This document shows, piece by piece, positions 16,003-25,182 of a stretch of 64,000 bases of DNA. Made by a program: the position numbers and the translations under genes. A model generated the notes under the pieces. The model made no database searches. It was not told the origin of the DNA and saw only the letters and a program-made list of their open reading frames with translations. Position 1 is the first letter of the stretch, and every line of letters begins with the position of its first letter. Origin of the DNA: an uncultured Pelagibacteraceae bacterium (GTDB taxonomy: Bacteria > Pseudomonadota > Alphaproteobacteria > Pelagibacterales > Pelagibacteraceae); assembly GCA_902557775.1 (NCBI GenBank), contig CACEBD010000001.1:248001-312000 (forward strand), read 5' to 3'.

Positions 16003-16600
16003 TAACTTTTTTTATAAATTTTTTTATTTTTTGATGATCTTTGTATCCTATTCGATTATCTAATTCCAAGCTACTCGACAAATCACAAAATGTGACTCCT
16101 AATTTTGTTATATTTTCAATATTATTTTCAGAAATCGATCCTGCCAGAGCGTATTTTTCACCTTTAGGAATTTTTGAGATTAGATTTCTTGGAAACTCAA
16201 TAGATTTTTCCATACCCGGGGTATCAAAGAGAATAATGTCGGCATTATCATATTCTTTATAATTTTCTATGTCAGACTGACTCTTTATCTTAATAGTTTT
16301 GATAACTTTTAGACCAATTGATTTAATTTGATTAATTCTCTCACTTGTTTCTGATCCATGTAATTGAATATAATCAAAATTTTCAACCGCTACATTTTTG
16401 ATGAATTCATCAGTTGGATTTACCGTAACTGCTGTGAAATAAGAATTAAGTTTATCGTATTTTTTTAATTTTTTAACAAGTTCTAAGTTTAGGTTCCTTG
16501 GAGACTTATCGTAAAATACAAAACCTAAAAAATTTATACCAAGATCAATACAAAGCTGTACGTCTCTTATTGGATGTAAGCCACAAACTTTTACTTTCAT
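15986..16600 (-). CDS. trpF: Phosphoribosylanthranilate isomerase TrpF (divergent)
   Basis: A 204-residue TIM barrel that isomerises PRA to CdRP. The catalytic Cys is in KVCGLHP near residue 5, and the catalytic Asp is in LFDTPG near 127. The IQLHGSE motif is intact. The usual GGTG-x-x-F-D-W loop is replaced by GMEKSIEFP, and the phosphate motifs read LAGSI and DLSSSLE instead of LAGGL and DVSSGVE. Position next to trpB and length support the call. It overlaps trpB by 17 bp and lies 1 bp after pyrF. Confidence 0.85.
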   Translation of the reverse strand: MKVKVCGLHPIRDVQLCIDLGINFLGFVFYDKSPRNLNLELVKKLKKYDKLNSYFTAVTVNPTDEFIKNVAVENFDYIQLHGSETSERINQIKSIGLKVIKTIKIKSQSDIENYKEYDNADIILFDTPGMEKSIEFPRNLISKIPKGEKYALAGSISENNIENITKLGVTFCDLSSSLELDNRIGYKDHQKIKKFIKKVNELKN

Positions 16601-16601
16601 A

Positions 16602-17273
16602 TTAATTTAATTCTTGAATAAGTTTCTGAATATTCTTTTTAATGTTACCTGTAAGGCTTCTACCCATGACCAAGGCTGTTGCTCCGTATTTTAATGCTTG
16701 TTTGGGTGTCATTATTCTTTTTTGATCACCTTTATTGTCCCCGCGCAATCTAATTCCTGGAGTGATTATTTCTTTTTTAAACACTTTTCTTACAATTTTT
16801 ATTTCATGTGGACTGCATACAATTCCATCTAATTTTGCTTTGGCAGCTAGTTTAGCTTGATGAAAAACTAATTTTTTTACGTCTTTATCAAATCCAATTT
16901 CTTTTAAAGATTTGTTATTTAGAGAAGTAAGTATAGTAACACCAATTAACTTGGTTTTTCCCGTAAATTTTTTAGCAACTTTCAAAGCATCTAATCCAGA
17001 ACTTATATGAATAGTTATATAATCTAATTTTAAATCTTTTACAGCTTTTATTGCTGATGCACAGGTATTTGGTATGTCAGCCAATTTATAGTCTCCAAAT
17101 GTTATTTTTTTTTTTAAGCTAGATACAAATTTCCTTCCACTTTTTGAATTTAAAAATTCTAGTCCAAATTTATATCCAAAATTAATTTGAGAATTTTGAG
17201 AATTTGTTATTATCTTTTTGATTTTTTTTATACTTGTCGTATCACAGGCGATAAATATTTTAGGTTTTTTCAT
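16602..17273 (-). CDS. pyrF: Orotidine 5'-phosphate decarboxylase PyrF
   Basis: A 223-residue decarboxylase for the last step of UMP synthesis. Catalytic residues: Asp11 and Lys35 region, then Asp61-x-Lys63-x-x-Asp66 in GDYKLADIPNT. The phosphate-binding end reads TPGIRL and LVMGRSLTG, matching the family. It overlaps ihfB by 4 bp and precedes trpF, both on the minus strand. Confidence 0.95.
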   Translation of the reverse strand: MKKPKIFIACDTTSIKKIKKIITNSQNSQINFGYKFGLEFLNSKSGRKFVSSLKKKITFGDYKLADIPNTCASAIKAVKDLKLDYITIHISSGLDALKVAKKFTGKTKLIGVTILTSLNNKSLKEIGFDKDVKKLVFHQAKLAAKAKLDGIVCSPHEIKIVRKVFKKEIITPGIRLRGDNKGDQKRIMTPKQALKYGATALVMGRSLTGNIKKNIQKLIQELN

Positions 17274-17551
17274 TTATTTATAGAGTCTTTTAATTTTTTA
17301 CTAGCCCTAAATCTTACCTTATTTTTTTCTGGAACATAAATTAATTCTCCAGTTTTGGGATTCCTTGCAGAATACTTCTCTTTAATTTTTTTAATAAAAA
17401 AAGTGCCAAACCCTCTCAATTCAATATTTCTATTTTGTTTTAAAGCTATTTCGATACTTTTACAAAAGGTATCTAATATTATTCCGATTTCAGATTGACT
17501 TAGTTGAGGGTTTTTTTCTTTGAGTTTTTTAATGATCTCTGGTCTTGACAA
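17270..17551 (-). CDS. ihfB: Integration host factor beta-type HU-family protein
   Basis: A 93-residue HU/IHF-family DNA-bending protein. The dimerisation helices occupy residues 1-45, RGFGTF is the conserved turn, and SARNPKTGE in the beta arm is the minor-groove wedge signature. Position immediately downstream of rpsA, the usual place of ihfB, supports the beta subunit over HU. It lies 4 bp after rpsA. Confidence 0.85.
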   Translation of the reverse strand: MSRPEIIKKLKEKNPQLSQSEIGIILDTFCKSIEIALKQNRNIELRGFGTFFIKKIKEKYSARNPKTGELIYVPEKNKVRFRASKKLKDSINK

Positions 17552-17555
17552 TTAT

Positions 17556-19271
17556 TTATCTTTTTTTTGTTTTCTTTCCAATAGCTTTCTCAAAAATACC
17601 TTTTAAAGTAGCGCCTGATTTGGTAGCTCCTTCACCGAATTTAGCTATCAAAGATTTCTCTTCATCAATTTGAGCGGCCTTAACACTTAATTTAATTTTT
17701 CTAAGTTTTAAATCTAATTCAGTAATCTTAGCATCAAGAGCATTTCCAGGTGAAAAGACTTCAGGCCTTGCATCAGCGGAGTCTTTAGCCAAATCTACTT
17801 TCTTAATTGTTACTATAAGTTTTTTATCTTTATCAATAGAAACTTTCACACCAGTTTTTAAAACTTCGTGAATTCTAGTCGTAATAACATCTCCAACTTT
17901 TTTATTATTATCTTTAAACCATGATAATGGATCCTTTTCCAAAGCTCTTCTCGAAAATCTAATTTTATCATCCTTTATCTCCAAAATTTTAACATCGATT
18001 ATTTCATCCTTTTTAAATCTTTTTAATTGCTCAACATTTTCATCATAAGAAATCTCTTTGTAGTGCAGCATTCCCGACAATCCAAAGTCTTTTAATTGAC
18101 CAAAAATTGCCTTGTCAGTAATATTATTTATTTTCATTTTTACTTTTTCACCAACCTTTTCTCTTATTTTGTCCCAAGGATTTTCTAAAGTTGCCTTATA
18201 AGATAGAGAGATTCTCTTAGTTTCTTTATCAATATTAATTATTTTAAATTTTATTTTTTGAGAAACTGAAAGAACTTTGCTTGGTTTAATGTTTCTATTA
18301 GTCCAATCTAATTCAGAATTATGAATTAATCCTTCTATACCCTCTTCAATTTTAATAAAACATCCATAATCCATAATTTTTGTGACTTCACCACTATGAA
18401 TTTCACCAACTTTGTATTTTTTTTCAATATTTTCATATGGATCCTCAGTTAATGCTTTCACTGATGCTGAAACACGATTGGTTTTTTCGTCTTTTTTTGT
18501 AATTTTTACTTTTAACTTTTGTCCTATCGTTACTAAATCTGATGGTTTTTTTACTCTACCATGACTTAAATCTGAGACATGAAGTAGAGCATCTATACCA
18601 TTGATATCTAAGAAAATACCCCAATCTGTTGTAGCTTTCACTATTGCATTATCTACAATATCGCCTTCTTTGATACTCTTCAAAGCTTCAGTAATTTCTG
18701 CATTTTTACTTTTTTCAAGGACAGCTCTTCTTGAAACACAAACGTTTCCACGATTTTTATCTATTCTAGTAGCTATAACTTTAACCGGTGTGTTCATAAG
18801 GTGGTCAATTCTTTTTAATGGCCTTACGTCAATTTGTGAAGATGGCATGAAACAAGGCAAGCCTTCAACGGTTGCTATAAATCCACCTTTTACTTTTCCC
18901 GTTATATAACCCGTCATTTCCTCCTGAGTTTCAAAAACTTTTTCCATTTTTTTCCAAGCTTTCATCTTTCTAGCTTTATCTCTTGAAATAATAATTTCTC
19001 CTTTAAAGCTCTCTATTCGCTCTAAATAAACATCAATTTGTGAGCCAACCTTTAGTTTTGAAAGTTCATCGTCATTTTTAAACTCTTCTATGGGTATCAT
19101 GCCCTCCATCTTAGCTTTACAGTCCACAACAATAAAATTTTTTGTAATCTCTGTGACAGTAGCTTTTATAATCTCATTTTCTTTAAGCTTTCTGTCTTTA
19201 AAGTCTTTATCTAGAAGGTTCTGGAATTCTTTATGAAGAGGGTTGTTTTTAAGTTGCGGTTCACTTGCCAT
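17556..19271 (-). CDS. rpsA: 30S ribosomal protein S1
   Basis: A 571-residue S1 with six S1/OB repeats (starting at about 38, 110, 200, 285, 370 and 460), which binds mRNA upstream of the start codon and the 30S subunit. The third and fourth repeats are best conserved (WGIFLDINGIDALLH and YGCFIKIEEGIEGL). Its place between cmk and ihfB is the standard proteobacterial order. An intact S1 matters here because many genes lack clear Shine-Dalgarno sequences. Confidence 0.96.
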   Translation of the reverse strand: MASEPQLKNNPLHKEFQNLLDKDFKDRKLKENEIIKATVTEITKNFIVVDCKAKMEGMIPIEEFKNDDELSKLKVGSQIDVYLERIESFKGEIIISRDKARKMKAWKKMEKVFETQEEMTGYITGKVKGGFIATVEGLPCFMPSSQIDVRPLKRIDHLMNTPVKVIATRIDKNRGNVCVSRRAVLEKSKNAEITEALKSIKEGDIVDNAIVKATTDWGIFLDINGIDALLHVSDLSHGRVKKPSDLVTIGQKLKVKITKKDEKTNRVSASVKALTEDPYENIEKKYKVGEIHSGEVTKIMDYGCFIKIEEGIEGLIHNSELDWTNRNIKPSKVLSVSQKIKFKIINIDKETKRISLSYKATLENPWDKIREKVGEKVKMKINNITDKAIFGQLKDFGLSGMLHYKEISYDENVEQLKRFKKDEIIDVKILEIKDDKIRFSRRALEKDPLSWFKDNNKKVGDVITTRIHEVLKTGVKVSIDKDKKLIVTIKKVDLAKDSADARPEVFSPGNALDAKITELDLKLRKIKLSVKAAQIDEEKSLIAKFGEGATKSGATLKGIFEKAIGKKTKKR

Positions 19272-19282
19272 ATTTTTTCAAT

Positions 19283-19921
19283 TTAAATTTTTTTTTTAAT
19301 ACATTTTGTCATTTTGGCTACCATAGCTTGTTTATTCAATTTACCGGTGTCGATTTCTATCGAATCTCTATGTCTAAGTAAAGGGGAGTTTTTTCTTTTA
19401 GTGTCTAAAATATTTCTTATTCTAAGGGCTTTTTTAACGTTTTGTAATTTTAATTTAGGATCATATTTTTTAAGCTCTTTATATCTTCTTTTTGCAGCTA
19501 TATTGATATTACAAACAAAAAAAAACTTAACATCAGAGTTAGGAAGAATTTTTGTAGAAATATCTCTGCCCTCAATACAGCAATTCTTGTTTTGTTTAGA
19601 AAAATTAACTTGATAATTTTTCAAAATTTCCCTTATCTTTTTGACTTTTGCAACTAAAGCGCTTTTTTTTGAAATTTGTGATGTATGTAAATTAATTTTA
19701 TCCAATTTTTTATAATTTAAATTTTTAAATTTTTTTTTCAAAAAACTTGTAACATTTCGAGGTTTATGTTTTAGAATTAAAAAACTTGCATATCTATATA
19801 ATAATCCAGAGGATAAAAATTTTAAATTAAATTTTTTAGCTATCATTCTCGCTCCTGTAGATTTACCAGTAGCAGCACCGCCATCACAAGAAATTTGTAA
19901 AGTTTTATTTTTGTATTTCAA
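19283..19921 (-). CDS. cmk: Cytidylate kinase
   Basis: A 212-residue kinase that phosphorylates CMP and dCMP. The P-loop is GGAATGKST (14-22). The CMP-binding EGRDIST and the lid RRYKELKK are present, and the C-terminal R-HRDSIEIDTGKL matches the family. It overlaps aroA by 17 bp and is followed by rpsA, the usual order aroA-cmk-rpsA. Confidence 0.95.
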   Translation of the reverse strand: MKYKNKTLQISCDGGAATGKSTGARMIAKKFNLKFLSSGLLYRYASFLILKHKPRNVTSFLKKKFKNLNYKKLDKINLHTSQISKKSALVAKVKKIREILKNYQVNFSKQNKNCCIEGRDISTKILPNSDVKFFFVCNINIAAKRRYKELKKYDPKLKLQNVKKALRIRNILDTKRKNSPLLRHRDSIEIDTGKLNKQAMVAKMTKCIKKKI

Positions 19922-21251
19922 ATTTTGCTCCTAAGTTTCTAATTATTTCTAAAAATGATGGAGAAGAAGTATAAACTGTATCAAAATTTCTAATTTTTGT
20001 TTTAGCACCTGTAAGAATAGCTAAAATAAAAGAAGACATACAGATCCTATGATCTCCTAAGTTAGGTACTATTATCTTTTTGTTACTTGCATCAATCATT
20101 CCTCTTCCATAAATTTTCAATTTATCTTTGAATGAAAAACTTTTTATTCCTACTTGTCTCAGAACATTTTGCATTTCCTTAATTCTATTACTTTCTTTAT
20201 TTACAAGGTCACTTATTCCATTAAATGTTGAAACTCCTTTAGTAAGTCCAGCAATAACAAAAAGAATAGGGTACTCGTCTGTAGAATTTACATAATATTT
20301 CTTAGACACTTTTAATGGTTTTAGTTTGCTACTTCTGACTAATATATTTCCAACATTCTCGTTATTTTCTTTTTTCATTTTAAAAAAATTTATACTAGCG
20401 CCGCCTTTTTTTAAAATTCTATAGAACCCTGTCCTCGTAGGGTTCAGTCCAACGTTATTTATTTTTAGTAACGAGTTCTCATTTAGCAATGTTAAAGCGA
20501 CAAAAAAGGCTGCTGAGGATGGGTCTCCAGGCACTTTAATGTTTAAAGGATTTAAAGTTTTTTTTCCTTCAATAAGGATAAATTTTTTTTTATCTTTTCT
20601 TATTTTTATTGCATTCGAAATTAATTTCAAAATATTTTCAGTGTGATCTCGACTTTTTTCATTTTCAATAATTGTTGTAGTGCCGTAAGAATTTAGACCA
20701 GCAAGTATTACCGCGCTTTTTAATTGCGCAGATACACCTGCACGGTAATTAATCGCTATAGGTAGCTCTGTCGAAATCATTTTTAGGGGAAATTGAAATT
20801 TATTCTTAGGTAAGAACGTTGCTCCAAATTCTGACATTAGATTAATAAGCTTTCTCATACTTCTTCTATTTAATGAGTGGTCCCCTCTAATTTTTAGTTC
20901 AATATTATCGGTAGTTGACAATATTCCAATTAACAGTCGGGCAAGGGTACCTGAATTACCAAAATTCAAAACTGTATTTTTTTTTGCAAATAATGAACCC
21001 AGTCCTTTGCCATAAATTGTATAATCTTTTTTTTTATTTTTCTTAATTTTCACTCCCAATTTTTTAAGACATTCAATAGCAGAATATACATCTTCGGACT
21101 CTAAAACGTTTTTGGCACGTGAAATATTTTGACTGATCGCCCCTATCAGAAAACATCTAATAGAAATAGATTTATCCGAGTCTACTTCAATTACTTTATT
21201 AAATGGTCGAATTTTATGATTAATATTTACGATAAAACTTTTTGAAGGCAT
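19905..21251 (-). CDS. aroA: 3-phosphoshikimate 1-carboxyvinyltransferase (EPSP synthase)
   Basis: A 448-residue EPSP synthase of the shikimate pathway. Motifs: DKSISIR near residue 25 (canonical DKSISHR), FGNSGTLARLL (class II-like GNSGT), QLKSAVILAGL, ENEKSRDHTE, STDEYPILFV with the catalytic Asp-Glu, NKESNRI, and GDHRICMS. The IR in place of HR in the first motif is unusual. It lies 6 bp after lptB and overlaps cmk. Confidence 0.93.
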   Translation of the reverse strand: MPSKSFIVNINHKIRPFNKVIEVDSDKSISIRCFLIGAISQNISRAKNVLESEDVYSAIECLKKLGVKIKKNKKKDYTIYGKGLGSLFAKKNTVLNFGNSGTLARLLIGILSTTDNIELKIRGDHSLNRRSMRKLINLMSEFGATFLPKNKFQFPLKMISTELPIAINYRAGVSAQLKSAVILAGLNSYGTTTIIENEKSRDHTENILKLISNAIKIRKDKKKFILIEGKKTLNPLNIKVPGDPSSAAFFVALTLLNENSLLKINNVGLNPTRTGFYRILKKGGASINFFKMKKENNENVGNILVRSSKLKPLKVSKKYYVNSTDEYPILFVIAGLTKGVSTFNGISDLVNKESNRIKEMQNVLRQVGIKSFSFKDKLKIYGRGMIDASNKKIIVPNLGDHRICMSSFILAILTGAKTKIRNFDTVYTSSPSFLEIIRNLGAKFEIQK

Positions 21252-21257
21252 TAGTTA

Positions 21258-22013
21258 TTACGTAAATTGCGATCCAAAGTAATGCTCAATAGCTTTGGTA
21301 GACCTGAGTAATTCACGTGAGGTTCCTTCTGCAATTACTGTGTGTTCACCTAAAACGTAAGCTCTATCAGTTATGTCAAATAAATTTTTTACATTGTGAT
21401 CGGTGACAAGTATTGCCGTGCCGTTTGACTGTATTTTAAGTATGTATTTTTGTATATCTTGAATAACTAAAGGATCCAATGCAGCTAAAGGTTCATCCAA
21501 CAAAACAATCTTTGGTTTATTAATCATAACTCTTGCCATCATTAATCTTCTAATTTCACCTCCAGATAGAACTGAGGCGTTTAATGTTCTCAAATGTTGT
21601 AAATTAAACTCATCTAGCAATTTTTCCGTTATGGATTTTTGATTATCAACACCCTTAATAGATAATTGTGCAACTCCTAAAATATTATCGTAAACAGACA
21701 TATCAAATACACTTCTTTGTTGAGGTAAGTAACCAAGCCCTTCTTTTGTTCGAAGATGTATTGGCATTTGTTCAATAGATTTGTTGTTCAAATAAATTTT
21801 TCCGCTCTCAGACAGTTGTTCACCTATGCACATAGAAAACAAAGTAGTCTTACCACAACCATTAGGTCCTAGTACTCCAACACATTCACCAGGATATACT
21901 TTTAACGAGAGTTTTTTCAGAATTGGTCTTCCATCAAAAGATTTACTTATATCTTTTACCTCAAATATTGGCTTGTCTTTTTTAAATTTTAAAATTCTAA
22001 AACCTTTTTTCAT
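21258..22013 (-). CDS. lptB: LPS export ABC transporter ATPase LptB
   Basis: A 251-residue ATPase: Walker A GPNGCGKTT (49-57), Q-loop, signature LSGGEIRR, Walker B IVLLDEPLAALDP and the switch His in VTDHNV. The YLPQQRSVF and C-terminal region are typical of LptB, which with LptFG moves lipopolysaccharide out of the inner membrane. It overlaps lptC by 17 bp. No lptA frame separates it from lptC. Confidence 0.93.
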   Translation of the reverse strand: MKKGFRILKFKKDKPIFEVKDISKSFDGRPILKKLSLKVYPGECVGVLGPNGCGKTTLFSMCIGEQLSESGKIYLNNKSIEQMPIHLRTKEGLGYLPQQRSVFDMSVYDNILGVAQLSIKGVDNQKSITEKLLDEFNLQHLRTLNASVLSGGEIRRLMMARVMINKPKIVLLDEPLAALDPLVIQDIQKYILKIQSNGTAILVTDHNVKNLFDITDRAYVLGEHTVIAEGTSRELLRSTKAIEHYFGSQFT

Positions 22014-22623
22014 CTAACTTAAGTTTAGCATTTATTTTGTTATCATTAAAAGAGTAAATATCTAAAGTTTGTTTTTTAATATCAAATAATAGTTTATCTG
22101 CAACTAAATTACCTTGATTACTATTTACTTTGACATTTTTTGTTATCGAAAGGTAACCTTGAGAATTTGAATATTCAGCTTTTTCAGCTAAAAGTTCATT
22201 ATTTTCATAATTTGCTCTGACTGCTTTGTCAAATTCCATATCCAACGTTTTATTATTATATTTTCCTAACTCTGAAAAAATTAATAAAACTGTGTTATCT
22301 TTAAAATAAAAAGTAGCCTCAACATTTTTCATTAAAATGATTTCATCATCTATTTTATTTGTTCTTGCTTCTTTTGATTTCAAAATATATCTATTACCAG
22401 ATAAATCGAAACCTGAATACTCAATATTGAAAAATACATCTCCTTCATCGCTATCTTTTTGTTTTTTCAACTCATTTTCAATTTTATCTTTTGTACTTTT
22501 AGACAAAATTTCATTATTTTTTTCATCTATATCTTTTTTAGAATAAGAAATAATAAACAAAAGCACTCCAAGAAATAAAAGACTGGCCTGAATAAGTTTG
22601 ATTTTTTTCTTTCTTTCAATCAT
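21997..22623 (-). CDS. lptC: LPS export system protein LptC
   Basis: A 208-residue protein with one N-terminal membrane helix (residues 8-27) and a periplasmic part rich in short beta strands (YSGFDLSGNRY, LKSKEAR, NVEATFYF, AEYSNSQGYLSIT), typical of the LptC/OstA beta-jellyroll. It bridges the inner-membrane LptBFG complex to LptA. It is encoded between kdsD (4-bp overlap) and lptB (17-bp overlap). Confidence 0.8.
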   Translation of the reverse strand: MIERKKKIKLIQASLLFLGVLLFIISYSKKDIDEKNNEILSKSTKDKIENELKKQKDSDEGDVFFNIEYSGFDLSGNRYILKSKEARTNKIDDEIILMKNVEATFYFKDNTVLLIFSELGKYNNKTLDMEFDKAVRANYENNELLAEKAEYSNSQGYLSITKNVKVNSNQGNLVADKLLFDIKKQTLDIYSFNDNKINAKLKLDEKRF

Positions 22624-23597
22624 TTGATGCCGGTTTGTAAAAGAAAATGAATATGAATAATACCTCTCAAAACTTTATTTGTTTTTTTATAATCTTTATC
22701 TGAAACAACTAATAAACTTGTAATTTTTTTTTCATTCATAATTGCAAGCGCTTTAGATGCTGGCATATTTTCATTAACCACCAAAGGCTTTCTAGTCATG
22801 AATTTATTCAATTGTTTATTAATTGAGTTATCTTCTAACTCTCTCCTTAAATCACCGTCTGTAACCAAACCATGAATGAATTTTTTTTTTAAAATAACAA
22901 CAACTCCTAAATTTTTCTTACTCATAACTTTTAAAGCGTCATCAAAATTATTCTTATAACTTATTATGGGCATTTTGTTACCACTAACCATTATATCTTT
23001 TGCTAAAAGAAGAGATTTACCAATATTTCCACCTGGATGGAAAACTTTAAATTTTTCTTTAGAAAATTTTTTTTGGACCATTACTGTTGTTGCTAAGCAA
23101 TCTCCTAATAACAAAGTGATTGATGTGCTTGAAGTTGGGACCATTCCAGTAATATCTGCTTCTTTGACTTTAGGTAAAACTAACTTGATGTCGCTTGCTT
23201 TTAGCAAAATACTTTCGGGTTTTGAGGCTACTCCAATAATTTTTATTCGATATCTATTAGCATATTTTAACATATTATTTAATTCTGTCGTATTTCCTGA
23301 ATATGAAAAAATTATAAGAATATCTTTTTTTTCGATTTGGCCCATATCTCCATGTAAAGCTTGCGCAGGATCACAAAAAAAACTAGGTATACCAACACTT
23401 GAAAAAGTTGCTGAAATTTTCCTAGCTATTAAGCCAGATTTACCAATACCGGCAAAAATAACTTTACCTTTACAATTTAAAATTAAGTCTATGGCTTTTA
23501 TAAAAGACTTGTTAAAAATTTTTTTAATTTTTTTTAATTCTTTTATTTGAATATTCACAGATTTTTTGGCTAACGATATATAATTTTTTTTATCCAT
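22620..23597 (-). CDS. kdsD: Arabinose-5-phosphate isomerase KdsD/KpsF
   Basis: A 325-residue sugar isomerase converting ribulose-5-phosphate to arabinose-5-phosphate, the first step to KDO. It has a SIS domain (about 35-170, GIGKSGLIARKIS, FSYSGNT) and two C-terminal CBS domains (about 205-320). The LHGDMG segment holds residues typical of KdsD. The next KDO gene, kdsB, is in this window at 46.3 kb. It ends in lptC with a 4-bp overlap. Confidence 0.92.
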   Translation of the reverse strand: MDKKNYISLAKKSVNIQIKELKKIKKIFNKSFIKAIDLILNCKGKVIFAGIGKSGLIARKISATFSSVGIPSFFCDPAQALHGDMGQIEKKDILIIFSYSGNTTELNNMLKYANRYRIKIIGVASKPESILLKASDIKLVLPKVKEADITGMVPTSSTSITLLLGDCLATTVMVQKKFSKEKFKVFHPGGNIGKSLLLAKDIMVSGNKMPIISYKNNFDDALKVMSKKNLGVVVILKKKFIHGLVTDGDLRRELEDNSINKQLNKFMTRKPLVVNENMPASKALAIMNEKKITSLLVVSDKDYKKTNKVLRGIIHIHFLLQTGIK

Positions 23598-24220
23598 TAA
23601 TGTTCAAAAATATCCTCTTTAAATCCTTTTTGATCTAATTCAACTCTTGTGTCTAAAAAGCCTAAACATTTATTAAATATTTCAATTCTTTTTTCTCGAA
23701 TAAGCATTTTCTCTAATTCATTTTTAATTTTATGTAAAAATATTACGTCATTTGCTGCATATTCAAGTTGCTTATCAGATAACTCATCAATATCTTTGTT
23801 CCAATCACTACTACCATGTCTTTTATCTAAAGATTTATTACAAAATTCTTGTACTAAATTTTTTAATCCATGAGCATCCGTGTATGTTCTAACTATTTTT
23901 GATGCAATCTTAGTATCAAAGATGTTTTTGATCTTGCATTTAAGAAAAAACTCCAATGAATTTTTATCAAATCTTAAAAAATGTCCAATTTTTAAAATTT
24001 TTTCATTTTCTAAAATAGAAACCAAATTTGGGGCTTTGTAATTATCTTTATCGGGCTGTATAATAAAAACATTATTATTTTCATCACAGATTTGAATTAA
24101 ACTAAGTTTATCTCTTTCAGGTATCTGAAGGCCTGTTGCTTCGGTATCAATAGCGACACTTTTTTTCAAAGAGTTTGCTATCTCTAGTGTTATGTCCCCT
24201 TTAATCTTAGTTATTTTCAT
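23597..24220 (-). CDS. rnd: Ribonuclease D-like 3'-5' exonuclease
   Basis: A DEDDy exonuclease domain of 207 residues without HRDC domains. Catalytic motifs: IDTEATG (Asp, Glu), IGHFLRFDKNSL (Asp), and YAANDVIFL (Tyr, Asp). This short form resembles the RNase D-like proteins of alphaproteobacteria. The frame extends to 24259, but ATG 24220 is a better start: it begins MKITKIKGD and avoids overlap with the divergent gene. Its stop overlaps the kdsD start by one base. Confidence 0.82.
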   Translation of the reverse strand: MKITKIKGDITLEIANSLKKSVAIDTEATGLQIPERDKLSLIQICDENNNVFIIQPDKDNYKAPNLVSILENEKILKIGHFLRFDKNSLEFFLKCKIKNIFDTKIASKIVRTYTDAHGLKNLVQEFCNKSLDKRHGSSDWNKDIDELSDKQLEYAANDVIFLHKIKNELEKMLIREKRIEIFNKCLGFLDTRVELDQKGFKEDIFEH

Positions 24221-24237
24221 ATATAAGTTTAAATACC

Positions 24238-25182
24238 ATGAAAAATCAAATTTGCACAATCCTTGGTGGTGGGGGGTTTATAGGCAGATATCTTGTTCGA
24301 AATTTGACCAAGAAAAACTATAGATGCATCATTACTACGAGAAAAGCCTTTCAGAAGGGGTATTTAAAGACTCAAGCTACACCCGGAGCTATTGAGTTAC
24401 TGGATTGGAATCCAAACAATTTCTCAGATTTAAAAGAGGCAATTAAAAATTCAGATGTAGTCGTAAATTTAATTGGTATCCTCTTTGAAAATAGAAAACA
24501 AAAATTTTACAATATCCACTCAAAAATTCCTGAAGCAGTAGCTAAGATTTGTTCAGAATCGGATGTAAAGAAATTTATTCACGTCAGCGCTATCGGAGCT
24601 AATGATAAATCAAAATCGTTATATCAAAAATCAAAATTTTTAGGTGAACAAAATGCACTAGATAATTTTAAAAAAACAGTAATTATAAGACCCAGTGTAG
24701 TTTGTGGTCCTGAAGATAATTTTACTAATCTGTTTTCAAAATTAAGTATATTGCCTGTAATTCCAGTTGTTGGCAAAAATTATAAGTTTCAACCAATCTT
24801 TGTTTCAGATGTCGTAAGATCCATTGTAAAAGCAATTGAAATTAAAAATAACGAAAGTAAAATTTATGAGATTGGAGGACCAAAAATAATAAGTTTTGGA
24901 GATATGGTTAAGTCAATTTTATCAACTATTAATAAAAAAAGATTTGTTGTTGAAATGCCAATGCCTATAGCAAAAATTCAGAGTAGTATAACCGATTTAC
25001 TTCCTTTCCCTCCGATTTTAACAAGAGACCAATGCGAAATTTTATCTGAAGCAGATAATGTTGTTTCCAATAATCATCTAACTTTAAAAGATCTTGATAT
25101 AGACCCAACAGATGTTGAAGAAGAAATGAAAAAATGGTTATGGAGATATAAAGACGGCGGCCAGTTCGCTAAAGCACAATGA
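24238..25182 (+). CDS. NAD(P)-binding protein, complex I NDUFA9-like
   Basis: A 314-residue extended short-chain dehydrogenase. The N-terminal GGGGFIGRYLVRNL is the dinucleotide-binding loop, HVSAIGAN and a YQKSK motif (Tyr-x3-Lys) follow, and the C-terminal half has the RPSVVCGPED-N--N segment of the NDUFA9/39-kDa family. In alphaproteobacteria such proteins sit outside the nuo operon and assist or bind complex I. It is divergent from rnd and overlaps the SMR gene by 4 bp. Confidence 0.82.
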   Translation: MKNQICTILGGGGFIGRYLVRNLTKKNYRCIITTRKAFQKGYLKTQATPGAIELLDWNPNNFSDLKEAIKNSDVVVNLIGILFENRKQKFYNIHSKIPEAVAKICSESDVKKFIHVSAIGANDKSKSLYQKSKFLGEQNALDNFKKTVIIRPSVVCGPEDNFTNLFSKLSILPVIPVVGKNYKFQPIFVSDVVRSIVKAIEIKNNESKIYEIGGPKIISFGDMVKSILSTINKKRFVVEMPMPIAKIQSSITDLLPFPPILTRDQCEILSEADNVVSNNHLTLKDLDIDPTDVEEEMKKWLWRYKDGGQFAKAQ

